Positions 36,170 to 46,568 of a stretch of 64,000 nt of DNA are shown piece after piece. The position numbers and the translations under genes are program-made. The notes under the pieces were generated by a model, which searched no databases, was not told the origin of the DNA, and saw nothing but the letters and a program-made list of their open reading frames with translations. Each line of letters starts with the position of its first letter. Positions within the stretch are counted from its first letter, which is position 1. Source of the stretch: Paracentrotus lividus (lineage: Eukaryota; Echinodermata; Echinoidea; Camarodonta; Echinidae); contig CALNVZ010002100.1 of assembly GCA_940671915.1 (NCBI GenBank), positions 3,922,216 through 3,986,215 of the forward strand, read 5' to 3'.

Positions 36170-36719
36170 GGGGTCTTCCCACGAGTCCTCGGTCCCACGA
36201 GTCCGAGTATTTTCCCATGAGTCCTCGATCCCACGAGGCCGAGTATTTTTACCACGAGTCCTCGGTCCCACGAATCCTCGGTCCCCCGAGTCCTCGGTGC
36301 CACGAGGCCGAGTATTTTATTATGATTTATACTTGAGTAGCATCATGCTACTCTAAGGGGGGCCCACGGAGCACTGGCTCCGGATGGGGGGAAAAGGGGC
36401 ACCGCAAAGGATGAAATGAAATAGAAGAGAGAGAGAGAGAGAGGAAAGGAGAGAAAGTGGGAAAAAGGGGGGGGGGGGGTAAGAAGACGAAGAGGAAGAG
36501 GGGCAAAAGACAAAAAACAAAACAAAAAATCAACAACAAAAAAGGAGGGAAGAAAGAAGAGCCGGAGAGAGAGAGAGAGAGAGAAGAATAATATTTTTAA
36601 AAAATAATTAGGGGCCTGAGCCCGATTTCGTCTCCTCAAAATTAAAATAACATGCGAGCAGAAAGTTTTGAGGATAAATGAACAGAATCTTGCAATATGA
36701 GAATCATAATAAATACTCA

Positions 36720-37117
36720 ATTGAAGAGTGTAGTGGAAGAAGAACTTAAGTCACATTTTTTCAACAAAATCATGTGCAAGAGTCAGTTTTGCGAAAAAAA
36801 AATATTGCAAAATGCCCCAACTAACAACCCCCATTTTTCAAAAGTGAGGTATTGTAGTGGAAGAAGTACTTAAGTCCATCATTGTAGGGGAAGAATTACT
36901 TAAGTCCACGATATGGTTTATTGACTATCGGAAATTGATATGCACGAAATTACTCAAATTTGGCATATATTTTTTTTTTTGTGGTAAAAATCAACTCCAA
37001 GTTTGAGTTTGAAATTTCAAAAAATGTGATTTGAGGAGTATTACGAAATATTCAAACGCTTGTATCTCAGAACTAGTATTATGTGACTTAAGTACTTCTT
37101 CCACTACACTCTTCAAT
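36720..37117. mobile_element. 398-bp MITE nested in foldback B
   Basis: A 35-bp terminal inverted repeat, ATTGAAGAGTGTAGTGGAAG at the left and its complement at 37083-37117 (one mismatch). The subterminal motif GAAGAAGTACTTAAGTCC is also repeated at 36860 and 36890. Confidence 0.85.
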
Positions 37118-37486
37118 ATTAACGAAGGTTAACAAAAAACACGTTGGACCCGAAGGGAATGGAATCGGGAGGGGAGGGTTTATTCTGCAAAATATAGCAA
37201 ACTGCATACACCTCTAGCATTGTTTTGTCTAGTAGATCAAAGTAATTTAAGCCAATTTATTTTATGTTAAAGATTTGTCCACTCTGCAAATATTGTAATA
37301 TTAAAAATGCAATTATAAGTATAAATATAATTAAAATAAAATGTAGGATAATAGACTAATAGAAATAGAGCTCTATGAAAAAAAAATTAATAATAATTTC
37401 CCTGGAAATACTAAAAAAAGTATAGGCCTAAATATACATAAAAATATAATAAAAAGCAAATAGTCGAGACTATGCATTTACGCCAA

Positions 37487-37615
37487 GTTCTTTATTCATT
37501 TCTTCTCCAATTTTTTAAGGACCTACGTCTTCGTCAGGAGTATAATTTACAAAAATTATAATTATTCCTGACGACGACGCAGGTCCGTCGAAAATTTGAC
37601 ATGAAATGAATGAAG
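37487..37615. repeat. hairpin with about 60-bp arms
   Basis: ACGTCTTCGTCAGGAGTATA pairs with ATTATTCCTGACGACGACG across a short loop near 37550. Pairing continues outward to TTATTCATTTC and GAAATGAATGAA. Confidence 0.75.
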
Positions 37616-37825
37616 TAAAACGAGTTTGGAAAGCCCATGTCAGCTTTTTTTAAAAAAATACATATCGCCACTGTTCGGGATTCATGAATTATGAACTCTC
37701 AAATTCGAGATTAGATTAATTTTGAATGTAAATTATTTGATAAGGATGTAATTAGGATTTCTCAAGGATGTATATCTTAATTTTTCATGTAAAACCAAAG
37801 AACTACGTTCTTTAAATATATATCC

Positions 37826-38290
37826 GTAACTAATAGTGGTATTTCATTTCGCGGAGATGGATTTGAGACGGAATTAGGACTACTTTTAGACATGTTAGAC
37901 TAATTGTGAGACGGTTGTGAAACTTGTCGCGGAGACGTCTCCGATACTCTTTTCCGTCGCAGAGAAGCCTCCTATATATTTATTTATTTATTTATTTATT
38001 CATTTTTTTTTTTTTTTTTTTGTCGGGGGGACGTTCTGAGACGCAGTGGCGGATCGGGAGGGGGGGGGGGGGGGGGGCGCAGGGAACGCGCCCCTATAAT
38101 TTGAAAACCACTCATTGACCGTATATGTTAAAAAACGAACATTTTTTTTTGGGCGAACATTTGAACATTTGTGCGCCCCCCCCTCCTGTCTCTGGCAGCC
38201 GCATGCTGAGAAGGATTAGGGACGACTTTAGACGTAGTCCCAAATCAGTCTCAAATCCGTCTCCACGAAATGAGATGCCACCATTATTCG
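37826..38290. mobile_element. inverted-repeat element, about 60-bp arms, nested in foldback B
   Basis: TTTCGCGGAGATGGATTTGA (left) pairs with TCAAATCCGTCTCCACGAAA (right). The interior has a poly-T tract and long G runs (38060-38077). Confidence 0.7.
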
Positions 38291-38869
38291 CCATGCTAGT
38301 GCCTATGGTATTAACCACATCCCCTTTTCAAAATGTTTCATCGATGTTGAAAAACATCCTGATGAGAGAAAATATGATATGAGAAAAATCGGCCTCGTGG
38401 GACCATGGGATCGAGGACTCGTGGGACCGAGGACTCGTGGGAAAAACACTCGGCCTCGTGGGACCGAGGACTCATGGGAAAATACTCGGCTTCGCGGGAC
38501 CGAGGACTCGTGGGACCGACCCGCTTTGAAATAAGATTTCAGCCACCAAAATATGTACACTAAAATGTCAACCTGATTAAATTTTGAAATATTCATTGAA
38601 AGTGATAGTGATTTTGTAAGAGACGGAATATTTATAGGTAAGAGGCTTTTAGCCTTGTTTGAGTCACTTGTGATTGATTGATTATTTGAGATAAGTTAAT
38701 GGAATTGTCAATACTGAAGATAATATCGGTAAATTATTGTATTTGTAAATGCGATGTAAAACGGTAATTGAACAAGTTGTGACATCATTAAAATTCGGAT
38801 TTATATTGATTTTCGAAATTTTAGTTGTGATTCAGTGCTTACTTTATTATATCCATTCCGAATACCCCC

Positions 38870-39548
38870 CCCCCCAAAAAAAAACAAAACAACAACAACA
38901 CAAAAACACAAAAAAAAACACAAAAAAAAACCAAAAAAACTATACACTTTTGATATGGCTGCTAAATAAAAAAAAAAAAAAATATGGTCCTTTGACGAAA
39001 TGTTTATAAGCTAAATACCATTTATGATTTATAAGCTCAATACCATTTATGACAACAAAATTTCCGAAAATAATTCGTGCTTGAGTGAACACTTCGAAAG
39101 TTTGTAAAAAAAAAAAAAAAAAAAAAAAACGGGGCTGCGTAGGAGTTCACGGTTATTATAGAAGGCCATAAGGCTCAAAATTTTCAAACTAAGAAATAAA
39201 CCAAGAGTCGGAAATAAACCTTTTTGTTCTTTTAAGATTGAAGTTTGTGGTAATTTTGACCTTTTTTAGCTGATTTATGCCATTTGATTTTGTTAATTTT
39301 CGATCCTCTTGGCCGTCCATAACTGAATAGTAAATTCCTGCATAGCCCTTTTTTGTGTCCCTCATAAAAGTGGGCAGTGCTCACCCAAGCATGAATAATT
39401 TTCGGAATTTTGGGCCAGTGTGATAATGACAATGAGGATATGAGCTATCTATACAATATACCCAGGAACCATTTTTTTTTTTTTTTTTTTCGTTGTTGCC
39501 GTCAATTCAAAAGTGTATTTATATTGTTTTTCTGGGACACACAGTTTA
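38870..39548. mobile_element. CAGTGCGTCCC-family Tc1-like foldback, degenerate
   Basis: AAAACTATACACTTTTGATA at the left and ATTCAAAAGTGTATTTATAT at the right mark the termini. Arms of about 250-300 bp pair through CGAAAATAATTCGTGCTTGA and ATGAATAATTTTCGGAATTT. Related to 28671-29618 and to the truncated 24565 copy. Confidence 0.7.
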
Positions 39549-39559
39549 AGCAAAGAGCC

Positions 39560-41900
39560 ATAAGGCCATGTGTCACAAGTTGGGGTACTGTAAAAGGGTG
39601 GAGGCGTTGGAGGGAAAATTATCACATTTTTTCACATAGCATGAAAATGATGTACAGTCATAAGCTGTGCAATAATTCATATTGTAGATAATTTATCAGG
39701 CTACATGTCTGTGAAGTTTCAGCTTCTTTATGCTCATAGTTTTAATACAAAGATACTTTTAGTTGAGTAGGGTCAGGGGTGGAGGATCCTACGGTGGAGG
39801 ATCCTATACGGTGGAGGCACGTGTTAAAGCATAGGGAATTCCCATTTTTGTTACTTTCTTATTGTTTGCTGCGTTATATCGTTGCAGCCAATTGGTCTTA
39901 TGGGTTGAGTGATATATCATTCTCTTGGGAATTTATGTGGTTCTAGATAAATGTGAAGAAGATTTTTAAAAATTAATTAAATCAATTAATTAATCAATTA
40001 AAACATACTTAATGCACACATCCTCATAGACAATGCATTGCAGGCATCAAAAATTGTCACATGCAATTTTATAACAATAATTGTCATTTTTCGCCATTTT
40101 CTTTGCATGCATGTAAATACACAATTAAGTCGAAACATATTACTTGCAATAAACTTTGTTTGAGTTGTAATCCAAGTGTAATAGACAGGATTTATGCCCT
40201 TTTTTGCACTATTTTTTCTTCGTTTTTGACACCCTGTAGCGCGGTTAGAAAAAATAATTTTGTATTACAAGTTTATATTTTTTAGAAGTACAGCGTCTTA
40301 TTTACACAATCCACTATGATTCGTTTCATTTGGTGAAAAGATTAAGAAATTATTCGCCGTTAAAATTGTGAAGTTTTTCAAACCATTTTTCCTGTAACAC
40401 TCTGTTTTTATGACACACCTTATACAGGCACAAAAATATGTTAATCATCCTCCTTTCAATCTCTGTTTTCAATATATATATATATATATACTTTTATACA
40501 ATTGTCTGACTTACTACTAAGAAACTAGAGATGTTTGATTGTGACAATGTACATTTCTACGATTTTTTTTTGGACATAACGCATTTTCCACCCAACTCAT
40601 GACATGTGGCCATAAATATCCTGGTAGAAGGCAGCGCCCTCTCTGTTGTTAAAACAAAATGAGGGGAGGAGGAAAAGAAAAATGAATGACAAGAACGAGA
40701 AATGGAAAGACAGGAGGAGAAGAACAGAAATAAAATCGAAAGGAGCAAGAAGTAATCAGACAAATGCGACGCTAACCAGTTTGGCGCCGCGGTGCTGGGG
40801 TTTCAGCCGCACTTTTTTTCTTCAGTAAATGTGTATGGCCACATGTCATGAGTTAGGTGGAAAATGCGATACATGTCCAAAATTGTGTAGAAGTGTACAT
40901 TGTCACAATCAAATATCTCTAGTTTCTTAGTAGTAAGTCAGACATGTATAAAAGTATATGTATATATATTGAAAGCAGAGATTCAAATGAAGATGATTAA
41001 CATATATATTTTTGTGCCTGTATATAGGGTGTGTCATAAAAGCTATACAGAGTGTTACATGAAAAATAGTTTTAAAACTTCACAATTTTACCGGCGAATA
41101 ATTTCTCAATCATTGCACCAAATGAAATTAATCCTCTTGGATTGTGTTAATAAGACCGTATGCTTTAAAAATATAAACTTGTAATACAAAATTATTTTCT
41201 CTAACCGCGCTACAGGGTGTCGAAGAAATGAGAAAAAATAGTGCAAAAACGGCAGAAATCCTGTCTTTTAAACTTGTATTACAACTCAGACAAATTTTAT
41301 TGCAAATAACTTGTTTTCACTTAATCGTGTATCTACATGCATGCAAGAAAATGGCGAAAAACACAATTATTGTTATAAAATTTCATGTGGCAATTTTTTA
41401 ATGCTTGCAATGCATTGTCTATAATATGAGGATGTGTGCATTAAGTTAGTTTTAATTGATCAGTTAATTGATCAAAGGAATTTTGAAAAATCTAGTTCAC
41501 ATTTATCTAAAACCTGGTAAATTCTAAAGAGAATGATATATCACTCAACACATTGGCTACCAATTGGCTACAAAGATACAACGCAGCAAAAAATAAGAAA
41601 GTAACAAAAATGGGAATTCCCTATGCTTTAACACGTGCCTCCACCGTAGGATCCTCCACCGTAGGATCCTCCATCCCTTACCCTACTCCACTCAAATTAT
41701 CCTTGTATCAAAACTATGAACATAACACAGCTGAAACTTGACAGACATGTAGCCTGATAAATTATCTACAATATGAGTTATTGCACAGCTCATGACTGTA
41801 AATCAGTTTCATGCTATATGAGAAAATGTGATAAATTTTCCTCCAAAATGTAACGCCTCCACCCTTTTACTATACCCCAACATGTGACACATGACCGTAT
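39560..41900. repeat. giant inverted repeat, about 1.06-kb arms, 217-bp spacer
   Basis: The left arm 39560-40616 and right arm 40834-41900 are near-identical inverted complements along their length: GGTGGAGGCGTTGG with CCTCCACCC, GCGCGGTTAGAAAAAATAAT with TCTAACCGCGCTACA, and CTAACTCATGACATGTGGCC at the centre. The spacer (40617-40833) is purine rich with no convincing gene. No clear target duplication or transposon terminus is seen, so its origin (foldback element or inverted duplication) is open. Confidence 0.92.
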
Positions 41901-42808
41901 AAAAAGATGCAAAAATGACCATCTTAATGTGGTTTTCAGCCTGTTCGGCCCCCTATATTAATTTGGCTCAGTGCTCCATGAGTGTCACAAACGCTCCGCG
42001 GCCCCGGCTTACGACAAATTCATATTCTCTCCATGCAGTGATACCAAAATTGTACCTATATCACGGATGACTGAGCACGTGAGTTTTTAATAACCTTGGT
42101 GAAAAACACCTTCTACCAAGTTTTGTGAGAAGCAACCTTGGTTTCCGATTATTCGTTCATTGTTTTATAGGTCGGCCTTCCTGAGTCCATTCATACAGGA
42201 CAAAATATTTTAAAAGACTATTGAATGGCAAGGGTTGCTTTTGCTCAAACTTGCATGGTACAAGACAATATTTTTACGATTGTTTTTGTGGTTTTTTTCT
42301 TTAAGCCCGAGTGATCAGTCATCCGTTACAAGATAGGTATAAGTTTGGAATCATTAGATAGAATATGATTGACTCTTTGTTATGAAATGAATATCAAAGT
42401 CACACAAGCTATAACATTTTAATATGAGGCTTTCAAAGTTGTTTTTTTTTCATGGACGCACTGTAATGAAAGTCCTAGATGCGGATTGAATCTATCTTGC
42501 AACACAAGCAAATGAGGACATTGCAGTCACTCACCATTAATTGGGATCCTTATTAAAAGTTATTAAAGAAGATAAAAAACGAGGGTTTGCAGCTATTTTG
42601 AAAATAGCGCCCTTCATATGCTAACGTGTCGACTACGTCTTACGCCATCGAAAACCCGCTATTGATATTAAACTCTACAAAGTCCATTAAACTCTAGCAG
42701 CGGCATTTGTAATTTGTTTTCAGAATGTAGGAGCGTTGTACAGTTCGTCATAGGTCTAAACAAATTCGGTGTGGGAACTGTTTGTTTTTCAATGGTAACA
42801 GCTTCATC
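41901..42808. other. upstream region of the RTP-like gene
   Basis: No repeat or gene is recognised. It should contain the promoter and 5' UTR. A TTTTCAG at 42716-42722 could be an acceptor for a 5' UTR exon. Confidence 0.4.
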
Positions 42809-45072
42809 ATGGGAGCATCGACATCGTCGTCATCTGCCTCTCATGGCTTGGTTGCTCAAGGACTATCGGGTTGTCGACTTCAATCCAAGGATGAGTATGA
42901 TACGATCTTGCAGCAAGAGATGGATCGTAGATATAATATCCGCCATCTTAATCTTTCGCGATGGTCTCCTCGTACAGTGCGAGGACATGGACATGCCAAA
43001 TGTAAAGCTTGTTTCAACCAATGGACTAGCTATCAGGCATCAGCAATAATTGATCTCAACAAACAAATTATCATCAATGTTTGGAGGCAAAAGTGTAAGG
43101 AATGTCACAACACAGTTGACATGACCTTCAAGAAGGATGAATTTAGGAGAGTAGTCAACATCATGCTAGATAGGTAAGATGCATCTTATTCTTTTTTTCC
43201 TTCTTTTTTAAGGAGACTAAAAACTCAGATTCTTCTTATTTTATCATCTTCATCGTGCATAATTATATATCCCTTCCCCCTCTTTTTATCAAGCAGAGTC
43301 TCGTGTATAATTGTCCCATACACACTTTGCGCGTGGTCTATGGCGCAATCATCAGATCGTGATGATTTTAAAGACAGGACTGATCATGCACTTGTGATGA
43401 TGCTCACAGTGTGATTTTCATAGTGATAAATAGTGTATGTTCTATATGCACGGAACACCACATGTTAAGTTATCTGATGTTCTAATTTTATTTCCTTTCA
43501 TTTCATAATATTTCATTATTTCTACTATATTTTTCTTTAGAAATAAGGGGGAAAATATCATTTATTTTTTTTTTCAAGCGTGAATAATTCTAAAATTTTG
43601 TAAATTCTAATGATATTAAAAATGTAGGAGAAAATTATATTGTAAGCCACCCATACACTGTCAAAAATATATGAATTTTTACAGCAAATCTGCTGTCAGC
43701 AGAGTCGCCATAAAAAAATATAATTAAAAAAACAGTTTTGTGGTAAGTTACTCCTGCAAATAATTACGTGAGAAATACAAAATATACATCAGGAGTAACA
43801 CATTTGTTCCGTTTTAACCAAATACGTATGCTATAAAACTCGAATGATATTTTTCCTTCTCTTTCATCAATTCTTAAGGGAGAAATTTAAAGCAAAACTG
43901 TATTTTAAATTACATTTTTGTATGGCGACTCTGCTGACATCACTTTGCTGTATTTTTTCTGTATTTTTTTTTACAGTACAGGAAACGTATACTACACTAC
44001 AGTATAAAAAAGTTTTAAAGGTCATGATGTAAATCCAGCCAATACATGAATAGTGGCATGATTTCTTTATTCTACAGTATGATTATCAGATCTGCCCCCA
44101 GGNNNNNNNNNNNNNNNNNNNNGGGGGGGGGGGGGGGGGTCGTTTCATGAGAGGACTTGTCGAACGTTTTGTCCGACAAATTTGCTTTTAGCCAATCAGA
44201 TGCAAGCATTTCAGTAGCTTATAACAGTTGTCATGTTATGAGAATCAGTGAATATATATTTTTTTCATGAAATGCTCCCCTGGAGAGCATTTCATGAAGC
44301 GCAAGTCCTTCCATGAAACGCCCCCGGTCTCGATATTTAGTCTTTCTTTATATTTCTATAACAATCAGGTTGGAGGATAGAATAAATGGAGTAAATAATC
44401 CAAACCATGATGATACCAGTTTTGGAGGTCCTCCACACAACAAGGAGCTTTGTGAAGGATGTGATTGGGGATCAGGTGATTGCCGTGCTGGTGGTCAACT
44501 TGAAAGGTAATTGTTGATATAACTCGAAAGACTACATGTAGTCATCTTCATCTATATATTTTAAAAAAAGGTGTTTTTTTTCTTATAAAGAGGGGAAGGG
44601 GGCGAAGGCCCCAGGAGCCGCGATTGGGTAGATTAAAAATTTTCAATAAGAGTAAAAATACATATAGGCTCTTTAAAATAAATCACAAAATGTGTAATAG
44701 ACCCAATTTTCAATCTTTTGGCTAAGTTTCTTCATTATCAATATACACACATACACGAGTTATATAGGCTTTCGAATTATAATTGTAAATTTATAATCAA
44801 ATAAGAACGATATTATGCATACCGTATAATAATAGAACATCTCATAGTTCTTATAAGAGACTGCGAGGAAAATTTAAATTTATTATATGTGTTTCTATAT
44901 TACCGTCAACACATGCAGTTGGAGTGCCAGTAGGCCTACAAGACAAGAGGACACAGGCCTCAGCACAGGTGAAAAAATGTTTGTAGTTGGAGCTGGAGCA
45001 TTAATTGGTGGATTAGCGGCATGGGCTTTTTCATCGGCTTTAGAAGAGGACAAAAAAGGAAAAAAGAAATAA
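42809..45072 (+). CDS. receptor-transporting-protein (RTP)-like 3CxxC zinc-binding membrane protein
   Basis: Three exons join in frame: 42809-43173 (donor GTAAGA), 44369-44506 (acceptor AATCAG, donor GTAATT) and 44919-45072 (acceptor ATGCAG, stop TAA), all phase 2, giving 218 residues (vertebrate RTPs: about 230-260). The zf-3CxxC domain spans about 55-160, with CKAC (65-68), CKEC (96-99) and CEGC (150-153) after GPPHNKEL, a layout typical of RTP proteins. A hydrophobic segment (about 189-209, starting FVVGAGALIGG) followed by EEDKKGKKK predicts a C-terminal single-pass anchor. RTP1/2 help odorant receptors reach the surface and RTP4 acts in interferon responses; this protein's role is unknown. 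The start MGASTS also fits an N-myristoylation signal. The upstream in-frame TTG at 42782 is not a normal start. Confidence 0.88.
43659..43985. mobile_element. MITE with ACACTGTCAAAAATA / TTTTTTTACAGT ends, intron 1
   Basis: Inverted subterminal blocks TGCTGTCAGCAGAGTCGCCA and TGGCGACTCTGCTGACATCA pair across about 190 bp. Outer ends are TACACTGTCAAAAA and TTTTTTTACAGTACA. It lies wholly within the RTP-like first intron. Confidence 0.75.
44103..44122. other. assembly gap (20 N) in a poly-G tract
   Basis: Twenty N lie between CCCCCAGG and a run of about 17 G. In the second copy (57139-57158) the same place reads CCCCAGGA then G without interruption, so the real missing sequence is probably nil or a few bases. 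Confidence 0.98.
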
Positions 45073-45617
45073 TCAATTCTCTTGAAACGTATCTCACACT
45101 TAAATATAGTTAAATTGTTTATCTTAACATTGAATATCAATAATAGTCACCTATTACAATATTTCGTTTAATTTCATTTATTTCTTGGTTCATATTTCTC
45201 GTAACAATTAAGTAACAAAGTAATAACTTAATTTGAGTCAAAGAAATATGATGGGACTTACATAAAAAGCAAGCTTATAAAACTGTGGACCCGACCGAAA
45301 TAAGTTACAAAGTAATAAATGGTGGAAAACGTATCTAATAATATGACTTTAAATATACAAGTTTGATTTTCATTTAAATACAGAAAGGAAAAAAAAGGAG
45401 AGGAGAGAGAGAGGGAGAGAAAGAGGATTTCACACTTGAAGGGGTCAAAAGGAATAAAAAATCAAACTAAAGGGACATCAGACTGTTCTTAGCATTAAGA
45501 GGGCGAAATTAATTATGCTGGGAGGAAAATAACAGATTTTCTAATGTTAATATACGTAGGCATATGTATGTTTTTAAATTATTTTTCTAAGTATATTTTA
45601 ATTCAATCTAGGAGCTA
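45073..45617. other. 3' flank of the RTP-like gene
   Basis: AT-rich 3' UTR and intergenic DNA with a GA-rich tract at 45386-45425. No gene is seen. Confidence 0.5.
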
Positions 45618-46568
45618 CACTGTAAAAAAATATATTGTTGAAATTACGTAATAAAATTGAGGAAAAAAATAATATTGCCTTAATTTTTTAAAGTTTAAAT
45701 TACGTTGGGAGTTTTGGGGTAGAATGTACTTGCAATAGGAATTAGTCTTCAAATACTCAATGTAATCGAGGGGAAAAAAAAACTTAATTTGTTCAAGTAA
45801 ATATAACTTTTAAAAAAAAGAAGTAAAATCTAAAAACAAAATATAAGAAAAAAAAGTCTAAGAAAAAAAAAATCAATTAAGCTGATTGGCATTGATAATT
45901 TGGTACTCAGGTTAATGGCAAGTCGAACAATGATCATAAATAGGTCTTTCGTTTCACCAATGTAAGAGCAGGTGGGTCCCCTCGATAAACTGTTTCTATA
46001 AAATATATATATATACCACTATTTAAGGAAAGATAATTTTTGACATTTTTCGAATTACTGTTTTTTTTTAAATCATTTTATGTGTTTTGCGATATTTTTT
46101 ACAATAAAAAAAATTGTATAAAGTAAATCACAATTTATTATACTCAAGTTCATAAAAAACATTGATTTTCGCAATACGCACCGTTTACATACAAAGTAGC
46201 TAATTTGCATACAGGTTCACGCACAAAACTTGAACAAACTTAAATTATATGAGTATAAAAGGTTAAAAGTTTCCTATGTAAGTGTAGATGATTTGTAAGT
46301 AACATATACGCAATGCAATAATAGAACAATTTAAAAAGTTTGATAGAAATAACAAACAAAGACTTGGCCAGGTTACATTTACTTAGATCTTGTATGAGTT
46401 TTGCTCAATATGGTCTCGTTAGTTTTACTTAATTCATTTAAGTTCGGACGTGGAAGTTTAAGGAGCTTAAATGAAATGCTTAAATTGAGTAAATTTTGGA
46501 GTTTCGAGTTATTTTTACTTATAAACAACAGGTAGTAATTACTAGCTCGAAAATTATTTTTTACAGTG
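45618..46568. mobile_element. 951-bp MITE-like element, CACTGTAAAAAAT ends
   Basis: CTACACTGTAAAAAA (left) and TTTTTTACAGTGTAG (right) are perfect inverted complements with TA at both borders. Subterminal GAAATTACGTAATAAAATTG is present only on the left, so the interior is asymmetric. No frame. Confidence 0.8.

Larger units (their letters stand above)
36162..38530. mobile_element. foldback transposon B, TU-like, 8-bp target duplication with an empty site in unit A
   Basis: GCTTTGAA occurs at 36162-36169 and 38523-38530. The other segmental copy has a single GCTTTGAA at about 24237 in the same flanking sequence, proving a clean insertion. The element (36170-38522, 2353 bp) begins GGGGTCTTCCCACGAGTCCT and ends in the inverted form (AGGACTCGTGGGACCGACCC). 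The arms (about 150 and 130 bp) are tandem copies of a 16-bp motif, TCCCACGAGTCCTCGG, with CCGAGTATTTT variants. The middle holds three further inverted-repeat units (36720-37117, 37487-37615, 37826-38290) and low-complexity tracts. No transposase frame is visible. Confidence 0.88.

Noticed and set aside
40646-40828. Lys/Arg-rich frame in the spacer of the giant inverted repeat
   Set aside because: It is purine-rich low-complexity sequence with no start context or homology.
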